DNA of 64,000 nt, from assembly GCA_000985875.1 (NCBI GenBank), contig CCRI01000005.1:124001-188000 (forward strand), read 5' to 3'. A program made the translations under genes and the position numbers. Of this stretch, positions 16,370 to 25,095 are shown piece by piece (position 1 is the stretch's first letter; every line of letters begins with the position of its first letter). The notes beneath the pieces were generated by a model. It had not been told where the DNA came from. It was given only the letters and a program-made list of their open reading frames with translations, and did not search any database. Source of the stretch: Neorhizobium galegae bv. officinalis. GTDB lineage: Bacteria > Pseudomonadota > Alphaproteobacteria > Rhizobiales > Rhizobiaceae.

Positions 16370-17050
16370 ATGGCGGATCAATCTGCAGCTGCGGGCGGAA
16401 TATCGAACCCGACAGGCGAATTGACATTGTTTTACAGTCCCGGATCCTGTGCGCTGGCATCGCACATCGCCCTCGCGGAGACCGGCAAGCCGTTTAGACC
16501 GGTGAGGACGCTGCTCTCGGAAAACCAGCATCTCACTCCGGAATACCTCGCAATCAATCCCCGTGGCAGGGTGCCGGCACTCATCGCGCCGGATGGCAGG
16601 GTGATCACCGAGAACACCGCCATATTGACGTTTATTGCCCTGACCAGTCCTGACGCCGGCCTGTTTCCAGCGGACACCCTCGGCCAGACGCTCTGCATCT
16701 CCCAGATGGCCTGGTTCTCGAACACGCCTCATATCTTCCAGAGAGCGAAGTTCAGGCCTTACAGGTTCGTCGAAAGAAAAGAAATTTATGACGACGTTCG
16801 CAGCAAGGCAGTTTCTTCCTATTGGGAGAGCATGCAGGAGATAGACGGGCTGATCGCTGGCAACGAGTGGATCATGGGCGACCGATACACGGTGGTGGAT
16901 CCCTACGCCCTCGTCTTCTACGGCTGGGGAAGAAGCAACGGACTGCCCATGGACAGCTTGAAGAGTTTCACAAGGCATCACAACCAGATGCTCGAGCGGC
17001 CGGCCGTGAGGGCGGTGCTGGAGCGGGAGGATAACCCCCACTTCAAATGA
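16370..17050 (+). CDS. glutathione S-transferase family protein
   Basis: This 226-residue protein has a thioredoxin-like N-terminal domain (LTLFYSPGSCALASHIAL, LAINPRGRVPALI, then the glutathione-binding VITENTAIL) and an all-helical C-terminal domain from about residue 105. AGAAGGA lies nine bases before the ATG at 16370. The SPGSCALASHIAL motif resembles bacterial beta-class enzymes, where the cysteine is part of the active site. It may remove reactive ring-cleavage or epoxide intermediates. It is convergent with the CoxG gene of the next operon. Confidence 0.88.
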   Translation: MADQSAAAGGISNPTGELTLFYSPGSCALASHIALAETGKPFRPVRTLLSENQHLTPEYLAINPRGRVPALIAPDGRVITENTAILTFIALTSPDAGLFPADTLGQTLCISQMAWFSNTPHIFQRAKFRPYRFVERKEIYDDVRSKAVSSYWESMQEIDGLIAGNEWIMGDRYTVVDPYALVFYGWGRSNGLPMDSLKSFTRHHNQMLERPAVRAVLEREDNPHFK

Positions 17051-17083
17051 GGGGATCTCCGTTTCGAGCCGCATCAGCCCGCA

Positions 17084-17521
17084 TTAATCTTCGCGCGATA
17101 AGAATGAAACAAAGAACTGGTCGGCGAGCTTTTTCGATGTCGCCTGCACCAACCTGCCGCCCAATGCTGCAATCTTTCCGCCGATGTCCACATTGGCGCT
17201 ATAGGTCAGGATGGTGGCGCCGCCATCCTGCGCAAGCCTGACAGCGCAGTCTCCCTTGGCGAAACCGGCAATGCCGCCGTTTCCCTTGCCGATGATGCGG
17301 CAGCTCTCCGGCGCCTCGATATCGATGATCTCGACGGTGGCCGCAAAGGTTGCGGAAACCGGGCCTATCTTGAGCACGACCTTCGCGTCGAAACTGTTCT
17401 CGGCCGTCTGCGTCAGTTCCTTGCACCCCGGAATGCAACGGCGCAGGACATCGGGATCGAAGAGCCTCGCCCACACGTCGTCACGTGGCTCTTCCAGCCG
17501 GTATTCTCCAGTGATTTCCAT
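17084..17521 (-). CDS. CoxG-type SRPBCC protein
   Basis: This 145-residue protein has the START-like SRPBCC fold typical of carbon monoxide dehydrogenase subunit G (GEYRLEEPRDDVWARLFDPDVLRRCIPGCKEL; ATVEIIDIEAPESCRIIGKG). CoxG proteins accompany molybdenum hydroxylases and are reported to help recruit the enzyme to the membrane or to bind quinone. It is the last gene of the operon that starts with the hydroxylase genes at 25.9 kb, with the Liv importer genes between. That distance within one operon is unusual and supports a shared function. Confidence 0.88.
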   Translation of the reverse strand: MEITGEYRLEEPRDDVWARLFDPDVLRRCIPGCKELTQTAENSFDAKVVLKIGPVSATFAATVEIIDIEAPESCRIIGKGNGGIAGFAKGDCAVRLAQDGGATILTYSANVDIGGKIAALGGRLVQATSKKLADQFFVSFLSRED

Positions 17522-17593
17522 AGGAATATCGCTCTTCGCCGCGTAACCGACGAAGCCCTGTGTTCGATGATGATCGGGTCGGTGGATTGCGGC

Positions 17594-18304
17594 TCAGACC
17601 GCGCAGTATCGCTCCTGAATGTCCTTGTCCGCCAGAAGTGTTGCGGCATCGCTGCGATAGACGATCTCGCCCTGGTCGACGATAACCGCCCGGTCCGCAA
17701 GGTTCAGCGCCCATTCGACATTCTGCTCGACAAGGAGCAGCGTCGTCCCCTCCTCCCGCAGCCGCCTGAACAGTGCGCCCATCTCCTCGACCAGCACCGG
17801 CATGATGCCCTCCGACGGCTCGTCGAGCAGGATCATCTTCGGCCGGGCGATCATGGCGCGGGCTATCGCCAACATCTGCTGCTCGCCGCCCGACATCGTC
17901 ACACCCTCCTGATGCAACCGCTCCTTCAAACGCGGGAAACTGCGGGCGATCTCGTCGATCGCAGCCGCCTCGTCGATCCGCTTGCGGTCGGCGACGAGCC
18001 CCAGCTGCAGGTTTTCCAGCACCGTCAGCCCACGCACGATACGACGTTCCTCGGGAACATAGGCGAGGCCGCGGACATAGCGGTCATGAGCCTTTAGCCG
18101 GGATATGTCTTCGCCGTTGAAGCGGATGGCGCCGGTGGTGCGCGGCATGAGACCCATGATCGAACGGATGATGCTCGTCTTGCCCGCGCCGTTGCGGCCG
18201 ACAAGCGCGACGATCTCGCCGGGTTCCACCGCGAACGATACCCCGTGAAGCACATGGCTCGCGCCATACCAGCCGTTCAGGCCTTCGATTTCAAGCATAG
18301 CCAT
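17594..18304 (-). CDS. HAAT-type ABC transporter ATP-binding protein, LivF type
   Basis: This 236-residue ATPase has Walker A GRNGAGKTS, signature SGGEQQMLAIARAM, Walker B MILLDEPSEG and the switch histidine region LLLVEQNVEWAL. I chose the ATG at 18304, which overlaps the end of the LivG-type gene; a second ATG two codons later is possible. It is the smaller of the two cytoplasmic ATPases of a branched-chain amino acid-like (HAAT) importer. The operon also encodes a molybdenum hydroxylase, so the cargo is probably that enzyme's aromatic or heterocyclic substrate rather than an amino acid. Confidence 0.93.
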   Translation of the reverse strand: MAMLEIEGLNGWYGASHVLHGVSFAVEPGEIVALVGRNGAGKTSIIRSIMGLMPRTTGAIRFNGEDISRLKAHDRYVRGLAYVPEERRIVRGLTVLENLQLGLVADRKRIDEAAAIDEIARSFPRLKERLHQEGVTMSGGEQQMLAIARAMIARPKMILLDEPSEGIMPVLVEEMGALFRRLREEGTTLLLVEQNVEWALNLADRAVIVDQGEIVYRSDAATLLADKDIQERYCAV

Positions 18305-19046
18305 CGTTTTGTCCCAGGTAGACGCGGCGAACCTCGGAGTTCGCCTGGATTTCGGTCGGTGTCCCGTCGGCCAGCAACTGGCCATGGTGAAGTACGAGCA
18401 CGCGGTCGCTGAGGCCGAGGATCATCTTCATCTTGTGCTCGACCAGCAGGATCGTGCGTTGGGCCGCCAGCTTCTCTATCAGCGCGACCATCTCGCGCGT
18501 CTCTTCCGGCCCCATCCCTGCAGTCGGCTCATCGAGCAGAAGAAGCGCCGGATCGGCCACCAGGGCGATAGCGATCTCCAGCGCACGCTGCTGTCCGTGC
18601 GCCAGGAACTTGGCCGGCGTCGCCGCCCGCGCCGACAACCCGACAGATGCGAGCATGGTTGACGCCCTGTCCAGGCTATCCCGGTCTGCACTGCGGTCTG
18701 CCCAGATGTTCATGCGGGACCGGAAAGCCTGTGCGGCGACACGGACGTTCTCGAGGACGGAAAGGTTGGGGAAGATGTTGGTGATCTGGTACGAGCGGGC
18801 GATTCCGCGGTGCACGTAGTCGTGCTGCGGCACGCCCGCCATATCCGCGCCACGAAACCTGAGCGTGCCGCTCGAGGGCTTCAGGGCGCCGGACAGGATG
18901 TTGAAGAACGTGCTCTTGCCGGCACCGTTCGGCCCGATGATGGCGGTGATCTGGCCTTCCCGGAAATCGGCCGTCACGTCCTTCAACGCGACCAGGCCCC
19001 CGAACTGCTTGCCGATATTGGTAACGCTCATGATGGGTGCGCTCAT
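18291..19046 (-). CDS. HAAT-type ABC transporter ATP-binding protein, LivG type
   Basis: This 251-residue ATPase has Walker A GPNGAGKST, the LivG-type insert between Walker A and the signature (HRGIARSYQITNIFPNLSVLENV), signature AHGQQRALEIAIAL and Walker B LLLLDEPTAGMG. The signature begins AHGQQ rather than the standard SGGQQ, as is common in LivG proteins. Its ATG overlaps the permease stop by four bases and its stop overlaps the LivF-type start, so translation is coupled. It pairs with LivF on the cytoplasmic face. Confidence 0.94.
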   Translation of the reverse strand: MSAPIMSVTNIGKQFGGLVALKDVTADFREGQITAIIGPNGAGKSTFFNILSGALKPSSGTLRFRGADMAGVPQHDYVHRGIARSYQITNIFPNLSVLENVRVAAQAFRSRMNIWADRSADRDSLDRASTMLASVGLSARAATPAKFLAHGQQRALEIAIALVADPALLLLDEPTAGMGPEETREMVALIEKLAAQRTILLVEHKMKMILGLSDRVLVLHHGQLLADGTPTEIQANSEVRRVYLGQNDGYA

Positions 19047-20041
19047 CGACTTTTACCCCAGGAGATCAAGGTGCCCCAGATGCCCTTCGGCAAATAGAGG
19101 ACGAAGAGGATGAAGATCACGCCGACAATGAGCTGCCAGTTGGATGTCCAGAGCGAGAAGATGTCTTCCATGGAAAGAAACGCCAGCGCGCCGATAAAGG
19201 GACCAAAGAAGCTGCCGGCGCCGCCGAGCAGCGTCATCATCACAATCAGACCGGACGTATGGTAGTGGAGCGAATCCAGGGGCACGATCGAAAGATGCAT
19301 CGCCGACAGCGTGCCCGCGAGCCCACAGAGAATGCCGGAAAGGATGAAGGACAACAGCTTGGTTCGCTCGACATCATAACCGCAGGCGCGCGCCCGCGTC
19401 TCGTTTTCGCGAATCGCCTCGATCACCGCGCCGAAAGGCGAACTCAGTACCCTCGACACGAACCAGAGTGCTGCCGCGACCACGATCATGATCGCGTAAT
19501 ATTTCACGAGAGGATCGAGGAAATTCACCGAGAAGCCGGGAAGGTGCAGCGTGCTCACCGTAAAGCCGCGTAGACCGTTTTCGCCACCGGTCCAGGAGGA
19601 GGCTTGCAGCGCCGCATAGTAGACGAGCTGTGCCAGCGCGAGCGTCACCATCGAGAAGTAGATGCCACGTGTGCGGATGGCGAGCACGCCCATGACCGTC
19701 GCAAGCAGGCCCGAAACCAGCACGCCGATCAGCATCGCGATGAACCAGTGGAGCCCGAAAGCACCGATCGCAATACCCGTCGCATAGGCTCCGGCCCCGA
19801 AGAAGGCCGCATGACCGAAGGAAAGCAGGCCGGTGTAACCGAAAAGCAGGTTGTATCCGACCGCGACGAGGCCGTAGATCAGCACGTTGACGGCCAGCGC
19901 CTGCGAGGGCAGCACCCAGGGCAGGATGCAGAGCGCCAGGATTGAAAGCGGTACCCGCCAGCGACTGACGTTGGAAAACAGCGTCGCGAAGTTGCGGCGG
20001 GCGGGCGCCGGGACAAGTTCCGCATTTCTGATGACGGACAT
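19043..20041 (-). CDS. HAAT-type ABC transporter permease, LivM type
   Basis: This 332-residue permease has about ten helices and the LivM signature block NLLFGYTGLLSFGHAAFFGAG. A later block, ETRARACGYDVERTKLLSFI, contains the coupling helix that meets the ATPases. I start at ATG 20041, which has GGGAGA nine bases upstream, rather than at an ATG 12 codons earlier without one. It forms the membrane channel with the LivH-type protein encoded 10 bp upstream. Confidence 0.93.
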   Translation of the reverse strand: MSVIRNAELVPAPARRNFATLFSNVSRWRVPLSILALCILPWVLPSQALAVNVLIYGLVAVGYNLLFGYTGLLSFGHAAFFGAGAYATGIAIGAFGLHWFIAMLIGVLVSGLLATVMGVLAIRTRGIYFSMVTLALAQLVYYAALQASSWTGGENGLRGFTVSTLHLPGFSVNFLDPLVKYYAIMIVVAAALWFVSRVLSSPFGAVIEAIRENETRARACGYDVERTKLLSFILSGILCGLAGTLSAMHLSIVPLDSLHYHTSGLIVMMTLLGGAGSFFGPFIGALAFLSMEDIFSLWTSNWQLIVGVIFILFVLYLPKGIWGTLISWGKSR

Positions 20042-20051
20042 GGCGGTCTCC

Positions 20052-20927
20052 CTAAAGTCCCGGTGCGGCGCGGCCATAAAGGCCGTTCGGACGCACCAGC
20101 AGAATGAGCGCCATCAGCGCGAACATGACGATCGTTGCCATTTCCGGTGCGAAGAGCGATGTCATGCTGACCGAGACGCCGACGATGAGCCCGGCGATGA
20201 CGGCGCCAGGAAGCGAGCCCATGCCGCCTATGACGGTCACCACGAAGGCCTCGGCCAGCACCAGGGTGCCCATTTCCGGGCTGACATTGCGCATCGGCGC
20301 AGCAAGCACGCCGCCGAGTGCGGTGATGCCGACCCCGATCCCGAACACGACCAGCCACAATCTGCTGATATCGACACCCAGCACGCGCATGATCAGCGGA
20401 TCGGCGGAACCTGCCCTGACGATCAGGCCGAATTTCGTCTTTTCGAGACCGATCCACAGCAGCAACAGAACGGCGACGACCACGCCGATGACGAACAGCC
20501 GGTAGAGCGGAAAAAAGCCGATGCCGAGGTTCACCACACCGCGAAGGGCTCCCGGCGTCGAGAACGGAATGCCGTCGGTGCCGAAAAATATCCGTACCGC
20601 CTCGACCAGCACGTAACCAAGGCCAAAGGTCAGAAGCAGCGGATCGTCCGGCGAGCGGCCATAGAGTGGACGGATGAGGAAACGCTCGATCAGCATGCCG
20701 AACAGGCCGATCATGACCGGCGCGATCAGGAGGGCCCACCAGAAGCTCCCCGTCAGGCCGGCAACGTAGAGCCCCGCATAGGCTCCCACCATGAACAGCG
20801 CACCATGTGCGAAGTTCACGATGCCGAGCATGCCGAAGATGATCGACAGGCCGAGCGCAACCATGATCAGGACCGCGCCCAGCGCGAGACCCGAAAACAG
20901 CTGCATTGCAATCAATTGGACAGTCAT
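20052..20927 (-). CDS. HAAT-type ABC transporter permease, LivH type
   Basis: This 291-residue permease has about eight helices. Typical LivH blocks are LGLSIIFGMLGIVNFAHGALFMVGAY near residues 25-50 and VIGGMGSLPGAVIAGLIVGV near the end. It lies between the binding-protein gene (21-bp gap) and the LivM-type gene (10-bp gap), the standard K-H-M-G-F order. It imports the compound captured by the periplasmic binding protein. Confidence 0.94.
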   Translation of the reverse strand: MTVQLIAMQLFSGLALGAVLIMVALGLSIIFGMLGIVNFAHGALFMVGAYAGLYVAGLTGSFWWALLIAPVMIGLFGMLIERFLIRPLYGRSPDDPLLLTFGLGYVLVEAVRIFFGTDGIPFSTPGALRGVVNLGIGFFPLYRLFVIGVVVAVLLLLWIGLEKTKFGLIVRAGSADPLIMRVLGVDISRLWLVVFGIGVGITALGGVLAAPMRNVSPEMGTLVLAEAFVVTVIGGMGSLPGAVIAGLIVGVSVSMTSLFAPEMATIVMFALMALILLVRPNGLYGRAAPGL

Positions 20928-20948
20928 GACCTCATCCGTCCCAGGGTA

Positions 20949-22199
20949 TCAGCTCTTGAAGCCGAGTTCGGAGCAGGTTCGCAGAACGCTCTCCGATGCA
21001 GGTTCCGCGGCGACGATCTTGAAGAGATCGGCATCCGATTTCATCGCCTTCTTCGCCTTGGATTCCAGGACGAGTACCGACTGCATCGACTGGTGGTCGC
21101 ACTTGCGGTAGGACTGCTCTCCCTTGGCGATATCATATTTCAACGCTTCCAGAGCCGCGATGACTTTCTGTGGCTCCGTTCCGCCTGCCTTTTCGATGGC
21201 CATCAACAGGGAAGCGACGCCGGTATAGCCGTAGGCTCCGTAATCGGTCGGGATCGTGCCCTTGTACATGGCTCTGAAGGCGTCGTTGAACGCCTTTGCG
21301 GAAGGCACCGTTTCTTCCAGGCCCCAGTAATAGTTCGCGCCGCCGGTGACGCCCTCGAAGACTTCGGGATCGACCGCAAGCCGCTGGTTATGGAGCAGCA
21401 CCGGCACGACGATCTTCATCTGATCCTTCACGCCGAAATCCACCGCCTGCTTGATGGAATTGGCCTGATCGCGGCCGAAATTGCAGATGCAGAGGATGTC
21501 TGCGCCTGATGCCAGGATGGTCGGGATGAAGGTCGAATAGTCCGCCGCGCCGAACGGGTGCAGGATTTCGCTGACTGTCTGCGCACCGATTTCCTTGGCG
21601 GCCCGCTTGAAACCGCGCAGCATCTCGTGACCGTAGGCATAGTCGGCAACAAGATAGGCGACCTTCGAACCCTTCTTGAAACTGTGCTTGGCGACGACCG
21701 CGGTCGTCATCGTCGGATTGAGCGCCTCATGGAACGTATAGGGGCTGAAATCCTTGATCTCGTTGATGGTGTCCGACTGGCTGATCGAGATGTACAGCAT
21801 GCTGCGGGCACGGGTCACCTCGTTGACCGCAAGCTGTACCGCGCTCGAAAGTGCGCCAACCACCGCATGAACCTTGTCCTTTTCGATCAGTTCGAGCGTG
21901 CGGGTAGCGGCTTCGCCGGCATTCAGCTTGTCGTCGCGCACCAGGAGCTCGACCTTGCGGCCCGCAATTCCGCCCTTGTCGTTGGCAAGCTTCACAGCGA
22001 GCTGGGCGCTGCGGACCTGGTCGTTGGCCTCGGCGGCGAACGGGCCGGTCAAAGGCGTCGGAAACCCGATGCGGATGGTTTCCGCCTGCGCCCGGGCTAT
22101 CCACGGCATCGAAAGTGTTCCGGCCACGCCGGCCAACCCGATAAGGGCTGCGCGGCGGCCGATCGGCCTTAAAGCCAGCTTCTCAATTTCGTTTGTCAT
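20949..22199 (-). CDS. HAAT-type ABC transporter substrate-binding protein, LivK-like
   Basis: This is a 416-residue periplasmic type I binding protein. The ATG at 22199 follows GAGGAGGACAGG and opens a twin-arginine-like signal (RPIGRRAALIGLAGVAG, cleavage near ARAQA). The mature protein begins ETIRIGFPTPLTGPFA, a typical start, and carries family blocks DKGGIAGRKVELLVRDD and KVAYLVADYAYG. The neighbouring genes for a CO-dehydrogenase-type hydroxylase suggest an aromatic or heterocyclic ligand rather than leucine. Confidence 0.93.
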   Translation of the reverse strand: MTNEIEKLALRPIGRRAALIGLAGVAGTLSMPWIARAQAETIRIGFPTPLTGPFAAEANDQVRSAQLAVKLANDKGGIAGRKVELLVRDDKLNAGEAATRTLELIEKDKVHAVVGALSSAVQLAVNEVTRARSMLYISISQSDTINEIKDFSPYTFHEALNPTMTTAVVAKHSFKKGSKVAYLVADYAYGHEMLRGFKRAAKEIGAQTVSEILHPFGAADYSTFIPTILASGADILCICNFGRDQANSIKQAVDFGVKDQMKIVVPVLLHNQRLAVDPEVFEGVTGGANYYWGLEETVPSAKAFNDAFRAMYKGTIPTDYGAYGYTGVASLLMAIEKAGGTEPQKVIAALEALKYDIAKGEQSYRKCDHQSMQSVLVLESKAKKAMKSDADLFKIVAAEPASESVLRTCSELGFKS

Positions 22200-22234
22200 C
22201 CTGTCCTCCTCCTGACATCGGATCGTTATTGCGT

Positions 22235-24604
22235 TCAGATCGTGCCGAGCGCCCTCAAAATGCGCGTCGGCGTCATCGGTATCTGCGTCAGCACCGCGCC
22301 GTGTCCGACAAGCGCATCGTTGACGGCATTCATCGCGGCAGCGGAAGCCGCCGCTGTGCCCGCCTCGCCGCAGCCCTTTGCACCGAGTTCGGTGTCCCGG
22401 GTCGGCGTCTCCACGTGGGAAATCTCGATATCCGGCATCTCGCAGGCCATCGGCACGAGATAGTCGGCAAGCGAACCGTTGGTGAGCTGACCGTCCTCGT
22501 TGTAGAGGCATTCCTCGAAAAAGGCCGCGCCCAGCCCCTGCACCACGCCGCCCCGCACCTGTTCGTCGACCAGCAGCGGATTGATGATGCGGCCGCAATC
22601 CTCGACCACCCAATGCTTGAGGATCTTCACGAAACCGGTCTCCGCATCCACTTCCACCAGGCAGCCCTGGGCCCCGTTCGTGAATGCGAACGGATAACCT
22701 TGCGGCGCATAGTGATGTACAACGGAAAGCTGCGCCTGAGTTTCGGGCGGCAGCGTGTCCGACCGGAAGAAAGCGATGCGTGCGACTTCCGCCAGGCTGA
22801 TGCGTTGCTGGCCCGTGACCGCCTCGACGATCCAGTCCGCGCGGATATCAAGCTCGCCCGGCTGCGCCTGCAGGATGAGGCCCGCAACGGCGAGCAGATT
22901 TGCCTTCAGCTTGCGCGCCGCCTGCAGCGCCGTTTCGCCGCCGATGCCCGCCCCACGGCAGGCCCAGGTGGCGCCGCCGTGGGGTGTCGTATCCGTGTCG
23001 CCGGTCATCACCCGCACTTTTTCACGATCGATGCCGAGCTGGTCCGCGACGATCTGACCGATGATGGTCTCCGTCCCCTGGCCCTGTTCGGTCACGGAAA
23101 TCGAACAATGCACCTCGCCGGACGGCGTGAGTTTAAGGATGGCGCCGTCCTGCGCGGAAATCCGCGCGCCGCCGACACCGTAAAAAGCCGGGCTCGGGTT
23201 GGTGATCTCCACGAAGAGGGCGATACCGATACCGCGCAGCACACCTTTCACCCGCAGATCTGCCTGCTCCGCAAGAAGATCGTCATAATTCATGATCGAC
23301 TTCAGTCGCGCGAGACAGACCTGGTGGGAGAGCTTTTCGAACTGGTATCCGGTCGGCGATGTGCGGGGATAGCTGTTGTCCGGAATGAGATTGCGTTCGC
23401 GGATTTCAAACGGATCGAGCCCCAGTTCGCGCGCCGCGGCATCGACCAGGCATTCCGTCACCGCACAGGCGATCGGGTGCCCGACGGCGCGATACTGGCT
23501 GGTCTGCACCTTATTCTGGAACACGACCGAAAGATTGGCGCGATAGGACGAGAAGTCATAAGGCGCGCCCATCAGGCGGATGACCTGGTTTCCCTCGACC
23601 GCGCTGGTGCGCGGATAGCTCGAAAAGGCGCCGATCGCGGTTACGTCGTCCACATCCATAGCCGTGATGCGGCCGTCCCTGTCGAGGGCAAGACGCCCGG
23701 TTACCCGGTGGTCGCGGGCATGAATATCCGAGACGAAGGATTCCATCCGGTCGGCGACGTATTTGATGGGGCGACCGAGCAGGATCGACGCGCCGACAAC
23801 CGCCATCTCCTCGTGATAGACATGCAGTTTCATTCCGAACGAACCGCCGATATCCGGCGCGATGACGCGGACATTGGCTTCCGGAATGCCGTAGTGGCGG
23901 GAATAGACATCCTGGAACTGATAGGGCGTCTGGGTCGCGTGGTGGGCCGTCAGCCGGTTCTCGCTCGGATCGTAGTCGGCAACGATCGCGCGCGGTTCGA
24001 GCGTCACCGCCGTGTGCCGGCCGAAAATGAAGCTCTGCCCGACCGTCGTGTCCGCTGCATCGAATGCCTCCTCGACGCCGCCACTGTCGAGTTTCGTGGC
24101 AAAGCAGATATTGTCGGCGAGCTCTTGCGACATCGCTTCGGCAGACATGGCCTCGACCGGATCCGCCAGCGCCGGAAGCTCCTCGATATCGACGATCACC
24201 AGCTCGGCGGCATCCTCGGCGATTGCCCTGCTGTCGGCGACGATGAGAACGACCGGCTGCCCCGACCACATCACCTTTTCGAGAGGTAGCGGCACTTGCG
24301 GCGGAGACTTCATGTTGTTGAAATGCTCGAGCGTGCCGGTCCAGGGCGCGCAGATCGATGCCAGGTCCTCACCCGTGAAGACCGCGCGAACGCCGGAGAG
24401 GGCCTTTGCCTCCTCGATATCGATCGAGACAAGTCTTCCATGCGCATAGGGGCTGCGGACGAAAGCCGCATGTAGCATGCGCGGCAGCACGAGATCGGTC
24501 ACATACCGCCCCCGGCCTTCGAGCAGACGTTTGGCATTCGGTCGCGATACAGAGCGGCCGATATAGGAGTTTGGCCTGTCGATGGAGCCGGCAAACGCGT
24601 TCAT
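22235..24604 (-). CDS. molybdopterin-binding large subunit of a CoxL-family hydroxylase (not a form I CO dehydrogenase)
   Basis: This 789-residue catalytic subunit has the normal CoxL/xanthine dehydrogenase length. The N-terminal YIGRSVSRPNAKRLLEGRG block, the GGSFGMK motif, SVTEQGQGTETIIGQIVA (the GQG cofactor motif) and the C-terminal GAKGCGEAGTAAASAAAMNA with the catalytic glutamate are all present. The form I CO dehydrogenase active-site motif AYRCSFR is absent; the matching stretch reads SQYRAVGHP, with no cysteine to bind the copper. It should therefore hydroxylate an organic substrate, not oxidise CO. The start overlaps the iron-sulfur gene's stop. Confidence 0.92.
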   Translation of the reverse strand: MNAFAGSIDRPNSYIGRSVSRPNAKRLLEGRGRYVTDLVLPRMLHAAFVRSPYAHGRLVSIDIEEAKALSGVRAVFTGEDLASICAPWTGTLEHFNNMKSPPQVPLPLEKVMWSGQPVVLIVADSRAIAEDAAELVIVDIEELPALADPVEAMSAEAMSQELADNICFATKLDSGGVEEAFDAADTTVGQSFIFGRHTAVTLEPRAIVADYDPSENRLTAHHATQTPYQFQDVYSRHYGIPEANVRVIAPDIGGSFGMKLHVYHEEMAVVGASILLGRPIKYVADRMESFVSDIHARDHRVTGRLALDRDGRITAMDVDDVTAIGAFSSYPRTSAVEGNQVIRLMGAPYDFSSYRANLSVVFQNKVQTSQYRAVGHPIACAVTECLVDAAARELGLDPFEIRERNLIPDNSYPRTSPTGYQFEKLSHQVCLARLKSIMNYDDLLAEQADLRVKGVLRGIGIALFVEITNPSPAFYGVGGARISAQDGAILKLTPSGEVHCSISVTEQGQGTETIIGQIVADQLGIDREKVRVMTGDTDTTPHGGATWACRGAGIGGETALQAARKLKANLLAVAGLILQAQPGELDIRADWIVEAVTGQQRISLAEVARIAFFRSDTLPPETQAQLSVVHHYAPQGYPFAFTNGAQGCLVEVDAETGFVKILKHWVVEDCGRIINPLLVDEQVRGGVVQGLGAAFFEECLYNEDGQLTNGSLADYLVPMACEMPDIEISHVETPTRDTELGAKGCGEAGTAAASAAAMNAVNDALVGHGAVLTQIPMTPTRILRALGTI

Positions 24605-25095
24605 GCCTCCTCCTCCCTATGCTGCCGACGCTGTCTCGCCGTCATTTCGATCGCATCGACGATCGCTTCGTAACCGGTACAGCGACAGTAGTTTCCGGAG
24701 AGCGCGTCACGGATACCGTCGCGATCGGGTTCACCCCCGGAAGCCAGAATCCCGTAGGCACTCACCAGCATGCCCGGAGTGCAGAAACCACATTGCAACG
24801 CATTGCGCTCGTGAAACACCTTCTGGAGGTCGTCGATCGCTCGTCGATGGGTCAGGCCCTCGATCGTCTCGACGGCGCAGCCGTCGGCCTGCACCGCAAA
24901 CATCAGGCAGGCATGCACCGGTCGGTCGTCCAGCAGTACCAGGCAGGCGCCGCAGACACCCATTTCGCAACCCGTATGGGTACCGGTGAGCTGGATGTCC
25001 TGCCGCAGGAAATCGGCAAGCGTGGTGCGCGGTGCAACCAGCGCCTCGATCGTCTCGCCGTTCACGGTCAGCGAAATTGCCACCTTGCCGCTCAT
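24601..25095 (-). CDS. (2Fe-2S)-binding small subunit of the CoxL-family hydroxylase, CoxS type
   Basis: This 164-residue protein has two [2Fe-2S] sites: GCEMGVCGACLV with a following cysteine in HACLMF, and CGFCTPGM with NYCRCTGYEAIVDAI. The length is standard for CoxS. Four-base overlaps with the genes on both sides show tight coupling in the order medium, small, large, the classic coxMSL order. It carries electrons from the molybdenum centre to the FAD subunit. Confidence 0.94.
   Translation of the reverse strand: MSGKVAISLTVNGETIEALVAPRTTLADFLRQDIQLTGTHTGCEMGVCGACLVLLDDRPVHACLMFAVQADGCAVETIEGLTHRRAIDDLQKVFHERNALQCGFCTPGMLVSAYGILASGGEPDRDGIRDALSGNYCRCTGYEAIVDAIEMTARQRRQHREEEA

Noticed and set aside
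22193..24289. Nearly 700-codon plus-strand frame opposite the CoxL-type gene
   Set aside because: Antisense shadow of a gene with clear molybdopterin motifs; no ribosome site or domain of its own.
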